Below are positions 39,209 to 53,500 of a stretch of 64,000 bases of DNA, piece after piece. The notes under the pieces are model-generated. The model made no database searches. It was given only the letters and a program-made list of their open reading frames with translations, and was not told the origin of the DNA. The position numbers were made by a program, and so were the translations under genes. How positions within the stretch are numbered: the stretch's first letter is position 1; every line of letters begins with the position of its first letter. This DNA is from Onchocerca volvulus (Eukaryota > Nematoda > Chromadorea > Rhabditida > Onchocercidae): assembly GCA_000499405.2 (NCBI GenBank), contig HG738137.1:22862546-22926545 (forward strand), in the 5' to 3' direction.

Positions 39209-39314
39209 ATCACTCGCATTAGAGGATGTGCAAATGAATAAGAATAGCAATGGAATATGTGGCGAAAGTCTCTTTATCTCAAATAATTGTCTACATTCTA
39301 CGCCCTATTCTTAG
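39209..39314 (+). CDS. Alternative last exon of GPCPD1
   Basis: A good acceptor (GCTTTCAG, ending 39208) opens a frame that accepts the same phase-2 donor (after 38436) as the annotated final exon at 38495. It would replace the short tail DESI-stop with SLALEDVQMNKNSNGICGES and 14 more residues, to a TAG at 39312-39314. Composition is coding-like. Whether both ends are used is not shown by the sequence. Confidence 0.4.
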
Positions 39315-41864
39315 AAACCATTTATTTTGCTTAATTTTTGTATTGTTCTTCCTATTTTTTCTTAAATACGTCAGATTACAAACATTTTATTCTAGTTCTT
39401 CAAATTCTTCATACATAGGAAGAGACTGAAATTGGTATTTCGATGAGCTTTCTCAGTAATGAAGAATTTATTATTAAATTTTAAATTCATGGAATACGTT
39501 TAAAGATCTTTTCACCTTTTTTTTTATTTTTTATTCACCCTTATATTGCTTTATAGAATTAACTTTTTTGAATTTCAGAAGTTTTTTTTTTCGAAGTTTT
39601 GATTAATTTCCTATTGAAATGACATAGTACTAGCTCTGTTTCACAATTGTATTTTCGAACCAGTTGGATCGATTTATGATTTTTAGAATTACTGGATAAA
39701 CATTAAGTGCTTGACGGTTTGTGTATCTTGTTATGTTGTAAGATTGTCCCAAATGTTATGTATCTTTAATGTTGAATTTAATCACTGATTTATTAAGAAA
39801 ATATGTCATGGGAATTACTGAATGCAACTTTTTCAATTCTGTAAACTTTTGTAGATGATATATGTTTAAATCATTCCTTGTACTCACACGCATATTATTA
39901 TTATCGTTTCTTTACTAATTCTTTTCAGATCTTTGGTCATCAATTTTTGATGTCTGGAATCTGAAGTTCACCCTTTTACTCAGAAGGACTTAGATATAAC
40001 TGCCTTTTCATTTATCAGTTAAGAAAAACTACGAATCATTGGCAATAGTACAGTTAGATTTTATATTATAGGAAATATGTCTTTGCAAAAAATTACTATC
40101 TTCAAATTTTGACTCCCTGGATCTTCAACATTTGACCTTTGATATGTTTTTATTGCATGTATTTTTTGGTTTCTTTTGTTTCTTTTTTTTTACTTATTTA
40201 TTTATTTTTTTTTTAATTCTGCATATTTTTTCTGTAACATTCCAGCAAAAATCGAATCTTCGCTTGTATCAGGACAGAATTTGTCACTGAACATTGAGAG
40301 AAATTAGTGAATTTTGATGTAGACTTGCTTATTAATTACCTTTGGATCGCTGACTAAAGTTTTTTTTGGATAAAAAACATTTTGTCTCAAATGTTTTTGT
40401 TTTTTTTTTCTTTTTTTTTTTAAATATTTTATGCACTTCTGGTACTGACGTGTAACACATTAGTGCGTGATGTAATGAACGTATATACGCAACGTATGTA
40501 TGTATTAATGCAAAGCTTCGAAGTGATTTTATGATGTATTTTGAAATGAAAAAAATGTATTTTGATAGAACTTTTAATCTAATTTCTTTCATATTTCGCA
40601 TTTCAGTGCTGCTGCATTTTCAGAAAAGTTTACAGTGTACGAAAAAAGGATACTGTCAAATGATTCAGAATCATTTCCTGAAAAAAATGTGAAGGAATCA
40701 TGAAATGGCTGAGGGGTTTCAGGCTAAATAGTTGAAATATTATTGGACTGGTACTTTGCTTACCCATTTCTACTTTATATTCCGACTTTCATTTTTGACA
40801 CCCTTACAACTACGGCCGTGTTATTGTCAGTGTACGATAATTACAATACCAGTCGGTACGACTTCCCTCTCCATTATTGTTATTTACTTTCCTCAGGATA
40901 GCTGGAATAGAAATGAAGCTGTTAAATGTGGTAAAGCTTTTCAAAATTTTCAATGAAAATGACGTCTTGCTTGCTTGAATGAAGCGTAGACATTGAATGT
41001 GTGCTTCAAGTGGGCCATTTTTGGTAATTGAGATCGGGAGCTATGAGATGAAACTAAACGTTGAGTGTAACCAAATAATTTGTTATTCCTTTGCAAATCA
41101 AATGATCTATGTCATATCATATAAGAAATCTTCCAATAAATAGCAAAAGGTATTCAAAAATTTATTATTTGGGAAATTCCACCGTGCTTGGTATGTGTTC
41201 CTCGTTGAGCGTCATTTACCTATGTATTTGCCCTCCGTTATTTGAGACTTCAGTATTACTGATGATGAGATATGTTGATGAACAAATTTTCCCAAACTGA
41301 AATAGGTCATAAATTACAATTTTCAATATAGTTTGGCATTTCATCCAGTACTTCTAATGGCTTATCGTATCTTGATCTGAGATTACCGCATATACAGTAG
41401 GCCATATGTTTGACTTGGAACTGCAGAATTGATGCATCGTTTCGATGTAGACCATTATGACATAGATGATTTCGCTACAGAGAAACACAAAAATGTTGAT
41501 GAGGCTGCATGCAGTGCATGAAAAAGTTCCGGTATTTGATTTCAAGTTCATGAATTCCCAATTCTTTTTGTTACGATATTTTATTGGAGTGAATATTTGA
41601 AATGGTAGTTGGAGATTTAGATTTTTGAAATCATCAGTCTTTCGCATGAATTAAATTGTTTAATGGAAGTGAATCACTGTAGAGTTAATTGATGTAGAAG
41701 ACGAAATGCGAATAAAATCTTCAGAAGATATCATATCAAAATTTTGATAGTGTGTTAAACTGGATGTTATTAAGGAAGTTTATGCTCGATGGTTGGATGC
41801 TTGATGGTTTGCCCACTCATGCCTTGAATTATTTTCTACGTTCATAACTATATCGTGAAGAGAG
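39315..41864. other. Intergenic spacer between GPCPD1 and COG6
   Basis: About 2.5 kb of AT-rich DNA with T-runs. ORFs here (for example 40732-40956, 41109-41300, and 41354-41647 on the minus strand) show no recognisable protein and no consistent exon structure. I see nothing else that can be supported. Confidence 0.5.
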
Positions 41865-44800
41865 ATGTCAGCTCGCGGCGTAAATATTATACTAAACAAT
41901 AGTAATGATTCTTCAAATCCAATTAAAAAGAAAGTGGAATCATTGGTTTCCCAGAAATTACATATCGATCAGGTATTCTTCCGGAAATTTTTGATCCGTG
42001 ATAATATATAATTCTAGCTCTGAATTTATTTATGACTTAAAATACATTAAAATACATTCCTCAACATTATTGGTCATTCCGATCAATTTGAGAAATGCTA
42101 ATCGTGTTATTCTCTTAATTTAGTAATTCGAAAAAAAAAGAAAAAACATTTTTTTAGTATTATTCCCGAAAACTTTGACACTGACGATAAGCCAGAAATA
42201 CCAAGTTTGAAAATTTTGAAAGCCTTGAAAGTAATATGGTTGTTTTGGAATGCGCATGGGAACGCGTGGATGGCCAGTATCTTAGAGTTCTTAGGTCCTA
42301 CTTAGAAAAAAAAATTGAATGACTGGAGAATTCGTTGTATTCTCTCTTGATTATTTTTACAATGGTGTATTTGTTTCAATTCTTTTTTTTTCCTTTTTTT
42401 TTGCAGGATTTTTTAAAAATGATAAACTTTGTTGCACCGATGGTGAATGAAATTGATATTCATGTAGAACGACGATTGAAGTACGAATTAGAGGAACGAA
42501 AAATCAAAGCAAATCGGGATTACATGAAAGCTTTTGGACTGGTAATTGTTTGGCATTCTTATGTTCTGCAATAAATTAAATTCGTTTGGTAAAATGTTAT
42601 TAGTAGTTTGACCATTTTTCCCTCTTTCAGTCTTATTATCAATAATTTTTACTGATAACAATGAGGAAAGAATGTAACAACGGATTTAATAACAATAATA
42701 CAAATTCATTGAGATGGACTAAATAATATTCCAAGTAGAGAAGCTGCAAGACTTCCTGCTGACAATTATCATTCTTTTTTTAAAATGTTTTTTTTTTATT
42801 TTTTTTTATATGTACTATGCTGCTAGTTTGGATATTATTAATTTACATAACAAAACAAAAGGAACTGTTGCAGATAAATGATCGGGTGCATGATTTCGCG
42901 GATAAAGTTAGGCAATTGAACAATATATGTCAAGATATGGCGAATAAAATACAGTCAAGTAAAGCAAAAACTCAAGATTTATTGGCAAGAACTGCTGCAT
43001 TGCAGAATGAAAAGTAATTTTTTCGATAAATTTTATAATGGTTCATATTGATGAGGAAATGAAAGTAAGTTGTGCAGGACTGAACAACTAGTCCGTGAAT
43101 ATCCAAAGAATCGAGAAATATAGACAATTCTGGATCTGGTCTGTGGACGTATTTGACTGACTATAAGTGCATTATAGACTTAATCATTACCTGGAGATAC
43201 TGCATAAAGAAGGATCGATGACCTAGTGTCCTTGTGCCAGGCTTATAAGCCGCGCAAAATATTTCCATTCTCTGGAGTGAAATTAAAATGGTACCTTGTT
43301 ACTAATGTCTCTTTCCAGCGTGAAAGTTATTTCTTACATGACGATGCAAGACAACAACATTTAAAATGCCAGTAACATTTCTTTGTCTTAAACCGATTAT
43401 AGTGTAGTATTTGTAAAGTAATATTAACAATAATTTTGGTTTTTGCAGGAAAACACTTGAGAAAAAGCAAGTAGCAATTGATGATTTCTTGAGTCGTTAT
43501 TCGCTATCACTTGAAGAAGAAGCTGCTTTGAAAGGTTCTGAAACTGGTCAGCTTTTTTTGCATTTTTCCTGGTAAATGTTCCTTATAATTGTCGGATATC
43601 CTGAACATATTAGCGACTCTCTTAGTTTCTTGTAAACTTCTATTTCCTGTCATTATATGAATACTTCCGAATTTGTCGAACTTTTGGCTTGTGGCTTAAT
43701 TTATCGAAGTTGCTTTAAACCTTTATATTTCAAATTAAAATCTCACTATTACAGATGGCATAGTTGACACAAATTTTTTTACGGCATTGCAACGCGTAAA
43801 ACAGATCCATGCTGATAGTAAACAACTTCTTCGTTCTTCTGGAGAGCACCTTGCAGCGTAATTTTTTTTTAAATAATTTTATCTTCATTTTTTTGATATT
43901 TTCTAAGGATAAAAAATCACTGTTACCATAAAGAAAAAGAGAATTGGGAATAATAAATGAGACAGTGTTTTAGGTTGGAAATAATGGAAGAAATGGCAAA
44001 TAAATTGGAAGAGGCGTATGAAGTGCTCTACCGTTCAATTCAGCGTATACTTTTGTTTTCATTTCTTTCTTTTTTAAAAATCTAACCTTAATATCTCATT
44101 AAGAGATGCTATTATTAGTAGTTAGTGAAATTTAGGGATCACAGAAATTTCAGATATTGTGGGAAGAAATTGATTTTTCTGTTAGGAACAAAATTTTAAT
44201 GAAAAGAATGACTTTTTAGAGTAAATCATAGTTACATGTTTGATTACGAAACAAACTTTTGAAAATAAATAGTCATTTTCCAATAACTTGTAATGATATA
44301 TGATTTATTCAAATTTTATTCAAAATCTAACTCAGAAACTCATGGGTTTTTATCAAAGTTGATTTTCAATAAAGATTGAGTCACAGGAAATTTAATGTTT
44401 TGTTAAACCCTTTGAAATGGATTCTTTTTCTGCTTTTTTGTTTTTTTTCGATAATTTTTATTAAAAGATATGCTTTATGACTGTTTAGGAGAATGTCGAT
44501 TGCTTAATGTGGAATTCTTGGAATTGAAAGGTGTTTTGGTACAGTCGATTGCAGCGCTTGAAGACCGTGAGGTGCTTTTCAAGTATGCCTTAGATGAGTA
44601 CACTACGGCACGAAGAAACCATGTAGTGAGAGCATATATCGACGCTTTGACTCGAGGAGGTTCGTTACGTTTTTGGAATATAATTCATTTTTCATGAGTT
44701 TATATGCAATCAAATTGTTCTGCTGACACGCTGTAATCATTAACAGTATTTTCTAATCGGTTGCTTATAGCAGTCATTTTTATCATGTTCTGATTTAGAG

Positions 44801-47800
44801 CATTGGTTACAAAAAATAATAGATTATTCAAGAAGGCTTGTTGAGAAAGTTCTGTCTTGGATAAATTTTAAAATTTCCGTTAGATATTCATGTTCTGGAC
44901 GATCAGTTTTTTTCAAAATGGGCAATTTTGTTTAAATTTCTGGATAAAATCATTTTCTTTGTCAATATAATTAATAGTGGAATATATGGCTGAAGTTCAC
45001 TTATTAGATTTGAATTTCATTCAGCAGATCATTTGTTGTATAGTAACTTCAGGCATTATGATTTCATCATTTTTTTCTACAGGTGCTGGAGGTACACCCA
45101 AACCAATTGAATTGTTGTCTCATGATCCTCTGAGGTAGATTATTTGGCACTTATTATTTTTTTTTTTTCATTATTGGCATTTCATATGCCTCAGTAGTGA
45201 AATCGATAGACACTTTGCAGTTTAGCTATGTAGATCAAATCAAATTTATAAGGCAATTTGTCATAAAATTTTAGTTTCTCATCGAGAAATTAAATTTTTC
45301 TGTTTGTAATTGACTAACTAAAATTTTAGTATCTCTTTATTTTGCCAATGAAATTATGATTTCTGTTAATTTAGATATGTCGGTGATATGCTTGCATGGA
45401 TTCATCAGGCAATGGCTACCGAAAGAGAACTTTTGCAAGCACTACTGAAATTATGTAGTGCAAATGGTTTCTTCTTTTTTTTCTTTTTCTTTTTTTTTTT
45501 TTCAAGATTTAACTTAGAAAAATAAAAATAGATTTTTACGACAAAAAGAAAGTATTTTGTTAATAACGATGATTTATGAAAAATGTGAAGAATGTGGTCC
45601 AAAAAATTTGGACCATACATATTATTTATTTTTTTCATCAATATTAAGTGGAGAAGCATTATGGTTCTGGTTCTGTGAGTCTGTTATGTTGTTTTTCTTC
45701 AATGCATAAAGCATATCTTGAATTAATTGACATTAGTGATGAGAAACCTAAAATTCTAGTTTTTATTCAAAATATAGTTTGAAATTTTTTCAGTTTTAAA
45801 AGAAAACAGCATTGGTATACAAAGCCAGATTTCCGAAGCACTTTGTCGTCCGTTTAAAGTATGATACAGTTGATTTTTTCTAATTATATATTTTGTTTTT
45901 CGTTTCGTTTTTCATTGAAAAAAAAGTTTTCATATTCGAAATATAGGGACTTTCTTTATCAATCATCATTATTCGTTGTGGACTGAAATTGATATCTCTG
46001 TTACTTTTAAGTGTTTATGATCAGGTTCGTGTCGAACAAGCTCTCACAACTGAAACAAATTGTACTGTGCTATATCGATTATCTTGTCTTTTCACTTTCT
46101 ATCTCGAAACAATGGCGTAAGTAATTTCTAAACTTTTATGAATTTTTATTATTGTATATGTTGGTAGTTCGTTTCATCTTAAAACATTCATTACTCTAAT
46201 GTAGCATTTTCTGCCCTATCTCCCAGATGTTTTAAATTAAATGTTTTGGGACAGTATCAGTATTTATGAAACAAAATTTACGAACCAGTGAGGCATTTTT
46301 CAAAAAGCAACAGAAAATTTTTGAGGTAGAAGGAATATATTGATGCAGTTATAATTGACCTGACAGAGGTAATAATCCGAATATCTTAACTGAAATAGTG
46401 AAAGGAAATGAAAGGAGAATAAAGATTTTTATGAGTGTTATGCTTGTTTGGATAACCCATTTGAATTTCGAGTTATTGTTTGTATCTTCAACTGAATTTA
46501 AACTTGGAAGTCTTTATTAGTTGCCCTCATCTACTCTATTCGGTTCCTATTATTTCCTCGTTGTTCGTAATTCAAACAATATAAACTTTGCTTATCGCCT
46601 TTTTGAGAAATATAAAAGAAATATCTATATACTTATATCTAACTTATGACTTGTGAACATAATAAATATAGTTTCTTTCCAAAGACGAGATAGTTTGGTT
46701 TTATCTTTTAACTGCTGCACAAAAATGTATTTTCTTTTTTGCAGATCTTCTTTGAACTCCGATTCAATGTTGATTCAGACATTTACAGAGCTGAAAGAAT
46801 TGACGTTAAATTTATTTTTCAGTGGTTTACATTCCCTAGTTCAGAAGCTCGTTGGAAAGGTCGGAGTAATTCCTTTATAATAATTTTGTATAATAAAGCC
46901 ATCAATAAAGAATAAGTAGATGGGATTCACCTTCGATTATTTTCAGAATTTAATCGAGAATATTAAAATAACAGTGCAGGTTATCTTGGTGCTTTTGGTT
47001 GTTGGTTGGAATATAAATAGCTTTTTCAAGAAATTATCTGCTCGTTTATTTGAGACTGATCAAAATTAATGCTGAAATCTGATTTGGATTGAATTCAAAG
47101 AATTATTTTGTTTTTCTTGATTATGCTTAATGTAATTATGACAGTAAAATTTTTTCTTAAGATCGATACACCAGATTATGATTTGCTTCCTGTATCTGCT
47201 TTTCATCAGATATTAATGCTACTTAAAGATGTTCTGGAATCACATGATGGTGCTATGGCTGCTGTAACTGATAAAAAAGAAAATTTTGAAAAAGTAAGTA
47301 ACTTCTGTTGACACTATCAACCGCTTTAATTAATGGGTTTACTATTTCAGATATAAAGCTATTGGCATATTCTATAACAGGTTAAATAGAAACCAACTTT
47401 GGTACTGGGAACTAGTAGGGACGAGTTTTTTGAAAAACCAAATTTTTAGTCAAAATGTGAGATGTAATCGTAGTATTGTTCTCAGTAAGAATTGCATTTC
47501 ATTAATAAATTTTTGAATCTGACGAATGAAATAGTTTTTCAGATCTTTACAACTGTTTTGGATCCTCTAAATCAAGCAGTGCAGTTATCAGCGACACAAC
47601 TTCATTCACCTATTGATATTGCCGTTTATACTCTTAATTGTCTTTCCGTTGTAAATGCTGCTATCGTGCTTTATCAATTCACGGATTCACGCCTTGAAAT
47701 GATTAAAGCTCAGGTAATGGTCATGTTTTTTATTAGTATATTGCAACTTAAACCTAGCAAATTTCCTTCCAATGAAAGAAGAAAACTGTTTTTGATGGAA

Positions 47801-49266
47801 ATACTGGTTTTGTTTTGATGGTAATTAGGAAACTGTTTTGATGAAAATTAGTTTAATGGAACTATTTTTGATGGAAATTTACAGAGAGGGAAAAAAGAAA
47901 AAAGATCGGAAGAAACTTGGTATTCTATTTTTTGAAAATATTGTGGAGGATATTTTTTTATAACATATCCCTTACTCATTGTTAATTTAAACAGTTTGTT
48001 ATGGAATTTAATAAAATGTCTTTTTCGGGAATACAAATACTGTCTCTAGCACTCATTTACACTATTCCTGAAGATTAAATGAGCTAAGATAATTGACTGG
48101 TTAATCCTTCTAAAATTTTTACACATTTTTAAAGATTGATGCAAACATAGATGTACTTGTTAGTGAGCAAGCTACTTTCATTATAACACAAACAGGATTG
48201 ATTGAACTGTATCGGAAAGCTGCTGCTCATCAACCAAGCCAGGTATTTGCTTCACCTTTTAAATTGTTTTTGCAACAGAATTTTGGTTTTTTACCTTCGC
48301 ATCAATCTAAAAATGAAATTGCTGCAATTGTTGACGTACTAGTCCAAATCAAATTCCCTTAAATAATGGTGACTAGCCATGTATTTTATTTAGATAGTAA
48401 AATATAGTTTTTATTGTTTAACTCTCCTTAGTTGTATTCATTAGTTTTATATATATATATTTAACTGTTCCTTTTTCAAAATAGGCATGACCGTTTTTTT
48501 TTTTTTTTAGAAGGTTGTGTTTTATATATATAAAAAATGTCGCTAAAATATATTTATCCCAAAAAATTGAAAAAAAATATATATAAATATATCGCTGAAA
48601 TATTTTCTTTTCAGCGATATTCCATGTGAAATTGTGTGTCAGTGAGCCGTTTGCGTTTCAGGGAGCACTTTCTGAAATCATTGGAATGGAACCGTCTCGA
48701 ATATCGAGCACATTGTTTTCATTTGATTCTTTTCTGGCAAATCCTGATAAATATAAGTTAGATCAGTGTGCGAAATTATCATCTCTCAGATTAAGGCATG
48801 TTTAAACCTTTGTAATTTGGTTCAGTGGTTTTATCCTAAAATCCTTTTAATTGTCTAATATTTCAATTTGTTAAAATTTAGTAATTTACCATTCTATAAA
48901 TGCAATCTGCTAGCCTATTGTGCAAGATATGCAGATGAATTAAGCTTCAGGGATGTAGTACGAGAGCGGACGACTGAGAATGTGGTGGCGGCTTATGGAA
49001 TAATTTATAATAAAGTTGTCGACCCAAGCAATAAATATCCTCAACTCTCAATTAAAACCGTTGAACAGGTATAAAATTTACGAATTTATAGCAATGTAGT
49101 TCAGATACTTTGTCAATTCAAATTTTGATCACAATAAAGATGAAGTATATGAATCTTTGAGTTTTATAGTTCCAACATTTAAATCCAAACCTGTGAGAGA
49201 CAGTTCAGTTCTTGAATTTGTACGGAATTATTCCAGGTCCAAGAATTACTGAAGATATGGACATAG
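41865..49266 (+). CDS. cogc-6: Conserved oligomeric Golgi complex subunit 6 (COG6)
   Basis: COG6 belongs to lobe B of the COG tether, which directs retrograde vesicles within the Golgi and keeps glycosylation enzymes in place. Exons: 41865-41972, 42158-42230, 42407-42541, 42874-43013, 43449-43534, 43755-43857, 43974-44044, 44489-44659, 45083-45134, 45375-45466, 45794-45858, 46025-46116, 46745-46859, 47162-47293, 47543-47713, 48135-48242, 48662-48795, 48882-49068, 49237-49266; about 687 residues (human 657). Family signatures read in order: coiled-coil [99 protein letters not shown], and a final KTVEQVQELL. The join of the first two exons is one base out of phase, so the 5' end is uncertain. 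The intron after 48795 starts with GC. The symbol follows the C. elegans name. Confidence 0.93.
48589..48620 (+). repeat. 12-bp perfect hairpin upstream of COG6 exon 17
   Basis: ATATCGCTGAAA (48589-48600) is mirrored by TTTCAGCGATAT (48609-48620) with an 8-base loop, 41 bases before exon 17. A related TCGCTAAAATATA lies 50 bp upstream. It may expose or hide the acceptor in the pre-mRNA; that is speculation. Confidence 0.8.
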
Positions 49267-50562
49267 AGATGCGCAGAATTTCATTTACATATTTCGTGAA
49301 AGAAGATCATAATCGTTCAATATTAGGAATACAGTTGTAAAGTTTCTGCTTCATTGTTATTTCATTCTTATCGTTGGAAATAATATATTTGCGTATCTGC
49401 TGTGATTCATGCCTAAACCATTGCTGTTGTGATATCTTTTTTGAGTTTTTATATTTCACAGTATTTGACTAACAAAATCCGATGATTGACTTGCATCTTT
49501 TTTATGGATTTTTTTTTCGCAATATCATGAATATCAGAAAGTTTTATTTTTCATTTGATACAAAAGTCTTTCAAAAGCATTTTATAATCCATAATTGTTT
49601 ATTTGGCTGTTGATATGACAGAATGTGATAAGCTAACAAATGCCATATGGCAATATATGATAAAATTATAACTTATGATTACCAGAACCGACGACCAAAA
49701 TTTACAATTAACTACCAAAATTAAAACTTATTTCTTTATACGGAAATCTATGCTTAACATGTTCATTTATGAGCTGTTATCAAATAAAAAGAAAATGGTA
49801 ACATCCAGATAAGGTAATGTGCATTATGCTTTTGATGCAATTTTACTTTTCAGATTCGTTTCGCTATATTTTTCATTTTTCTTTGCTGCTGTCACAAAAT
49901 TAGAAAAGAAAATCTTTTTAGTAGTCAAATATGATATAGTTAGCACAAATGGTTTTAAAAAAATCTTCATGAATAATAATTAAAATTGTGGATAATGTTG
50001 AAGCATGAGAGTTTGTTTCTTTGTTGAGTCATATCATAATTGCGAGAAAAGTGCATTGAGTATGTGAAAAATTTCTCATTTGAATATTTTCTAACTTCAG
50101 TTTTTCTAATTTTTCAACGGCATTTCAATTCTTTGTAATTATTTTTATATAGCTTTGGTAAATATATCGGTGTTCATGAAAAGAAAAACATTTGGAGTCA
50201 AGAGGCAAAAAGGCGTGGTAACACCGTAGTGCTGACGTGGACTAAGGCAATGTTCAATGTTATTAGAAGAGAAATAAGGGAAGAATATCTTATCTGATGG
50301 GAATTTGATATCATTTTTAATTTGATATAAATTTAATAATTTTATTATCCTTGCTTACTCTTCTTAGAATCTTCGCTCAATGAGCAAAACCATCTGATTG
50401 TTGAAAGAGCTTTACCACTAGATGTTACGTCGGACGCTACAAATTTACGTGGAAGAAGATTTCTGACGACATGCTACCTGTTTGTTCGCTGATTCTTTAT
50501 CGTTCAATTTTAATTGATCACTATGTTACTACTATTTGATGTTAATAATTTTAGACATTGCA
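49267..50562. other. Spacer between COG6 and the rhomboid gene
   Basis: About 1.3 kb, AT-rich, with a less AT-rich patch near 50370-50480 that holds no ORF longer than a few dozen codons. No exon or RNA gene was recognised. The distance is large for a classical nematode operon. Confidence 0.45.
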
Positions 50563-50572
50563 GTGATTGAAA

Positions 50573-53500
50573 ATGTTTTTTCATCATAATCGTCGAAGGC
50601 AAAATAATTATGGTGTATATTTATTGGCATATCAACTATTCAATTCACGTAACATTCCGCCAGTTACTTTAATTGTTATAATATTTCAAATGGCAATTTT
50701 TCTAGATTATTTTCCTGCCCTTGGTCAGCATAGGACTGGTATGTTAGTTTGTTTTTGAAATTTAAAATCAGCCATATTTCATAAATTTTAAGTATGTTTC
50801 ATTTTCTCAGACGCAATATTAAGAATAATTCTCTTTCTCATATTTAATTTTTGGGCTTAAATCATATCTTTGCTTCTTTCTTTTTGTTATAAATCCACAT
50901 CAAAAGTTTCAATGAATATGTAAATTGTATATGTAAGAGTAGAGGTAAATGAATGACATAGGAAGATTTTCCAACTAAGCAAATTTAGCAAAAAGTGCTC
51001 AAGATATTTAGTTCTGGAAAACATGAATATCATCTGATATTATATTTTGGATGATGCGTATCTTTAAGCATTTTAATTGATTTTTTACCTCAAAATATGT
51101 CTATAACTTTATTTTTTTCTTGATCCTGAAAGCAGTAAGAATTTTCAGAAGCCATGTGTCTTTTGCCATCCCGTGTATTATATCGGTCGGAATGGTTGCG
51201 AATGCTTGCATCCACAGTTATGCATGCTGATGACATGCATCTTTATTTTAATATGATCTCATTACTTTGGAAGGTAATTTCTCACACACTTTGTTGAAAG
51301 ATGGAAATCGTTTTATGCATTCGTGATATATCAATTCTAATTAATAAACGACATAAATAAACATTAGTTCAGAACGAAAAAGTTCATTATTTTTCGGTAA
51401 ACTGATCTTTGCATGCTGATTTCAGTGTACTCAAAGTAATTGTGCCTAAATTCATTTTTATTATTGTTCGCAAATCCAAAAGAAATTATATTGCTATCCA
51501 TTCTGTTTTGTCCATCTAGCACTGTTGAAGATTATTTAAATCACTTAACCTAGTGGATTATATCATTTAGAGAATCGTTCTGATTAATGCATGCATAAAA
51601 CTACTTTACTGTGAATATTGCTAGGTTTTTTCTTTTTAGACATATATGTCTTTCGAGAGTTCGTTGATGCATGTGTATCATGATGTTTTGTTTTACTCGA
51701 AAGTTATCGACAGTTAATAGGTGATTGTTCTCTTGATATTCTTACTAAATTAATACTATTGCACGATTATTATAGGGTCGTCGTTTGGAGCCTCGGTTGG
51801 GTTCGAAATATTTCCTGTTGCTGCTGATAATATTTGCTTTAGCAACAAGCAGTACTATGGTTGGATTAAGTTATTTAGCCGATGAAATATTCACTCTGGG
51901 TGGAAGTTTCATGAATCAATGCGTTGTTGGTTTTTCCGGTTAGTTAATTAATTCTGTTTGGCTAAAGCCAATTTGTTTCACAACTTTTTTTTTTTGTAAC
52001 ATTTGCTGCAGCAGGAACTCTGTTAACATCTCGTCTTCTCAATTTATCCGTCTTTTATGTTGCCTAATTTAAGCTATTCAAAAAGAAAGAAATTGCTTCA
52101 AAATTTATTTTGCAGGTGTGCTTTTCGCTTTGAAAGTATTACATACAACATATTTTCCTTATTCGGATCATAATTTATTTGGGTGGCTTCCTATACCATC
52201 TCAGTATGCTTGTTGGGCCGAACTGTTTCTTCTGCAGGTTGTTTAAATATCGATTCATCATGATTTTAAATATCTATTTTTTATAATAAGAAGCTGGCAA
52301 AAAGTTAATCAGTTCCAGTCAGTTACTATTGAGAATAACAACTAACTATTCAAATTATTTTTTTATTGCTTCTAATTTTTTTTTATGCGATTACTCTCCA
52401 AACATTATTTTTGATCGAGTTTATTTGTAACGGGGGACTAACTTCTAGAATAGTTTTTTGATTTTTCAAGGACTGAAATTTCGGAAAACTGAGTTTTCAA
52501 GAAATTTCCTTTATCGGTTATGAGTTCTATATCATTCATCGCAGTGAGAATTTTTCTTTCTTTTTTTTTTTTTTTTTTTTTTTTTTTTGATGTGCTGAAT
52601 TAAATAATCTAAAGGTTCTGCTGATAAATGAATTTAACTCCAGATAAAGTTACGTAAAACTAATGTTTTGAAAATTGATTCAAAATTATTTTGAGCATTA
52701 AATCAGTGTCTGTTTACATTTCTTTTGATATTAATAAAATTCAAATCTGGTTTTCTTTTTTGAGATGTTGACTCCCAATGCATCATTTATTGGTCACCTT
52801 TCGGGCATTATTGTTGGTTTAACCTATACGATGGGTCCGTTGAAAACAGTTGTTGATGTTCTAGAAAATATCATTTCTCTTTTATTTGGTTAGTTTTCTT
52901 CTTGAATTTCTGGTATCATTTATATTAAGAATTTTAAATTTCGTATTGTCAGTGTTGATACTGAAAAACGCCATAATGGAGATGTAGAATTTGGCTTTAT
53001 TTCTCTTCTTCATGTGAATGGTAGATTTAATTTTTCTTGAGCTAATCAGGTACTGTATTTTGAATAGTTCTAGGTGGTATACCGGAATCATCCTCACAGA
53101 CGAGGAGTAGAACATGGTCAAATAACAGAAATTGGTTCACTAATTGGGGCTTTGGAAGTAGATATGGCGCTCCTCATGAAAGACCTTCATACGGATGGCG
53201 GAATGAACGACGTTAATATGTTATTTTGATATTAATCTAAGATAGTATGAGGCTCAGTGTACTATATCAAATTGATGTTTTATCAGACTTGTTATTTTCA
53301 GCTATTTTCACTTTAATTTTCATAATGGTATTAGTAATCTTTCCTTTTTTTCAATTATTATTAGGTTTCTCGAAATAATCCTCCAGTTTTTATATTCTAT
53401 GGAAGAAGCTAAATTGAACGAAATTGTTATCTTTATTCATCATCAGTACTTTGAAGAATTTTTCCTGGAATTAAAATTTGAGCTTTATAAATGTTACATA

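Noticed and set aside
40745..40865. GACTGGTAC...ATACCAGTC inverted words
   Set aside because: Only 7-8 bp paired over about 100 bp with no further stem.
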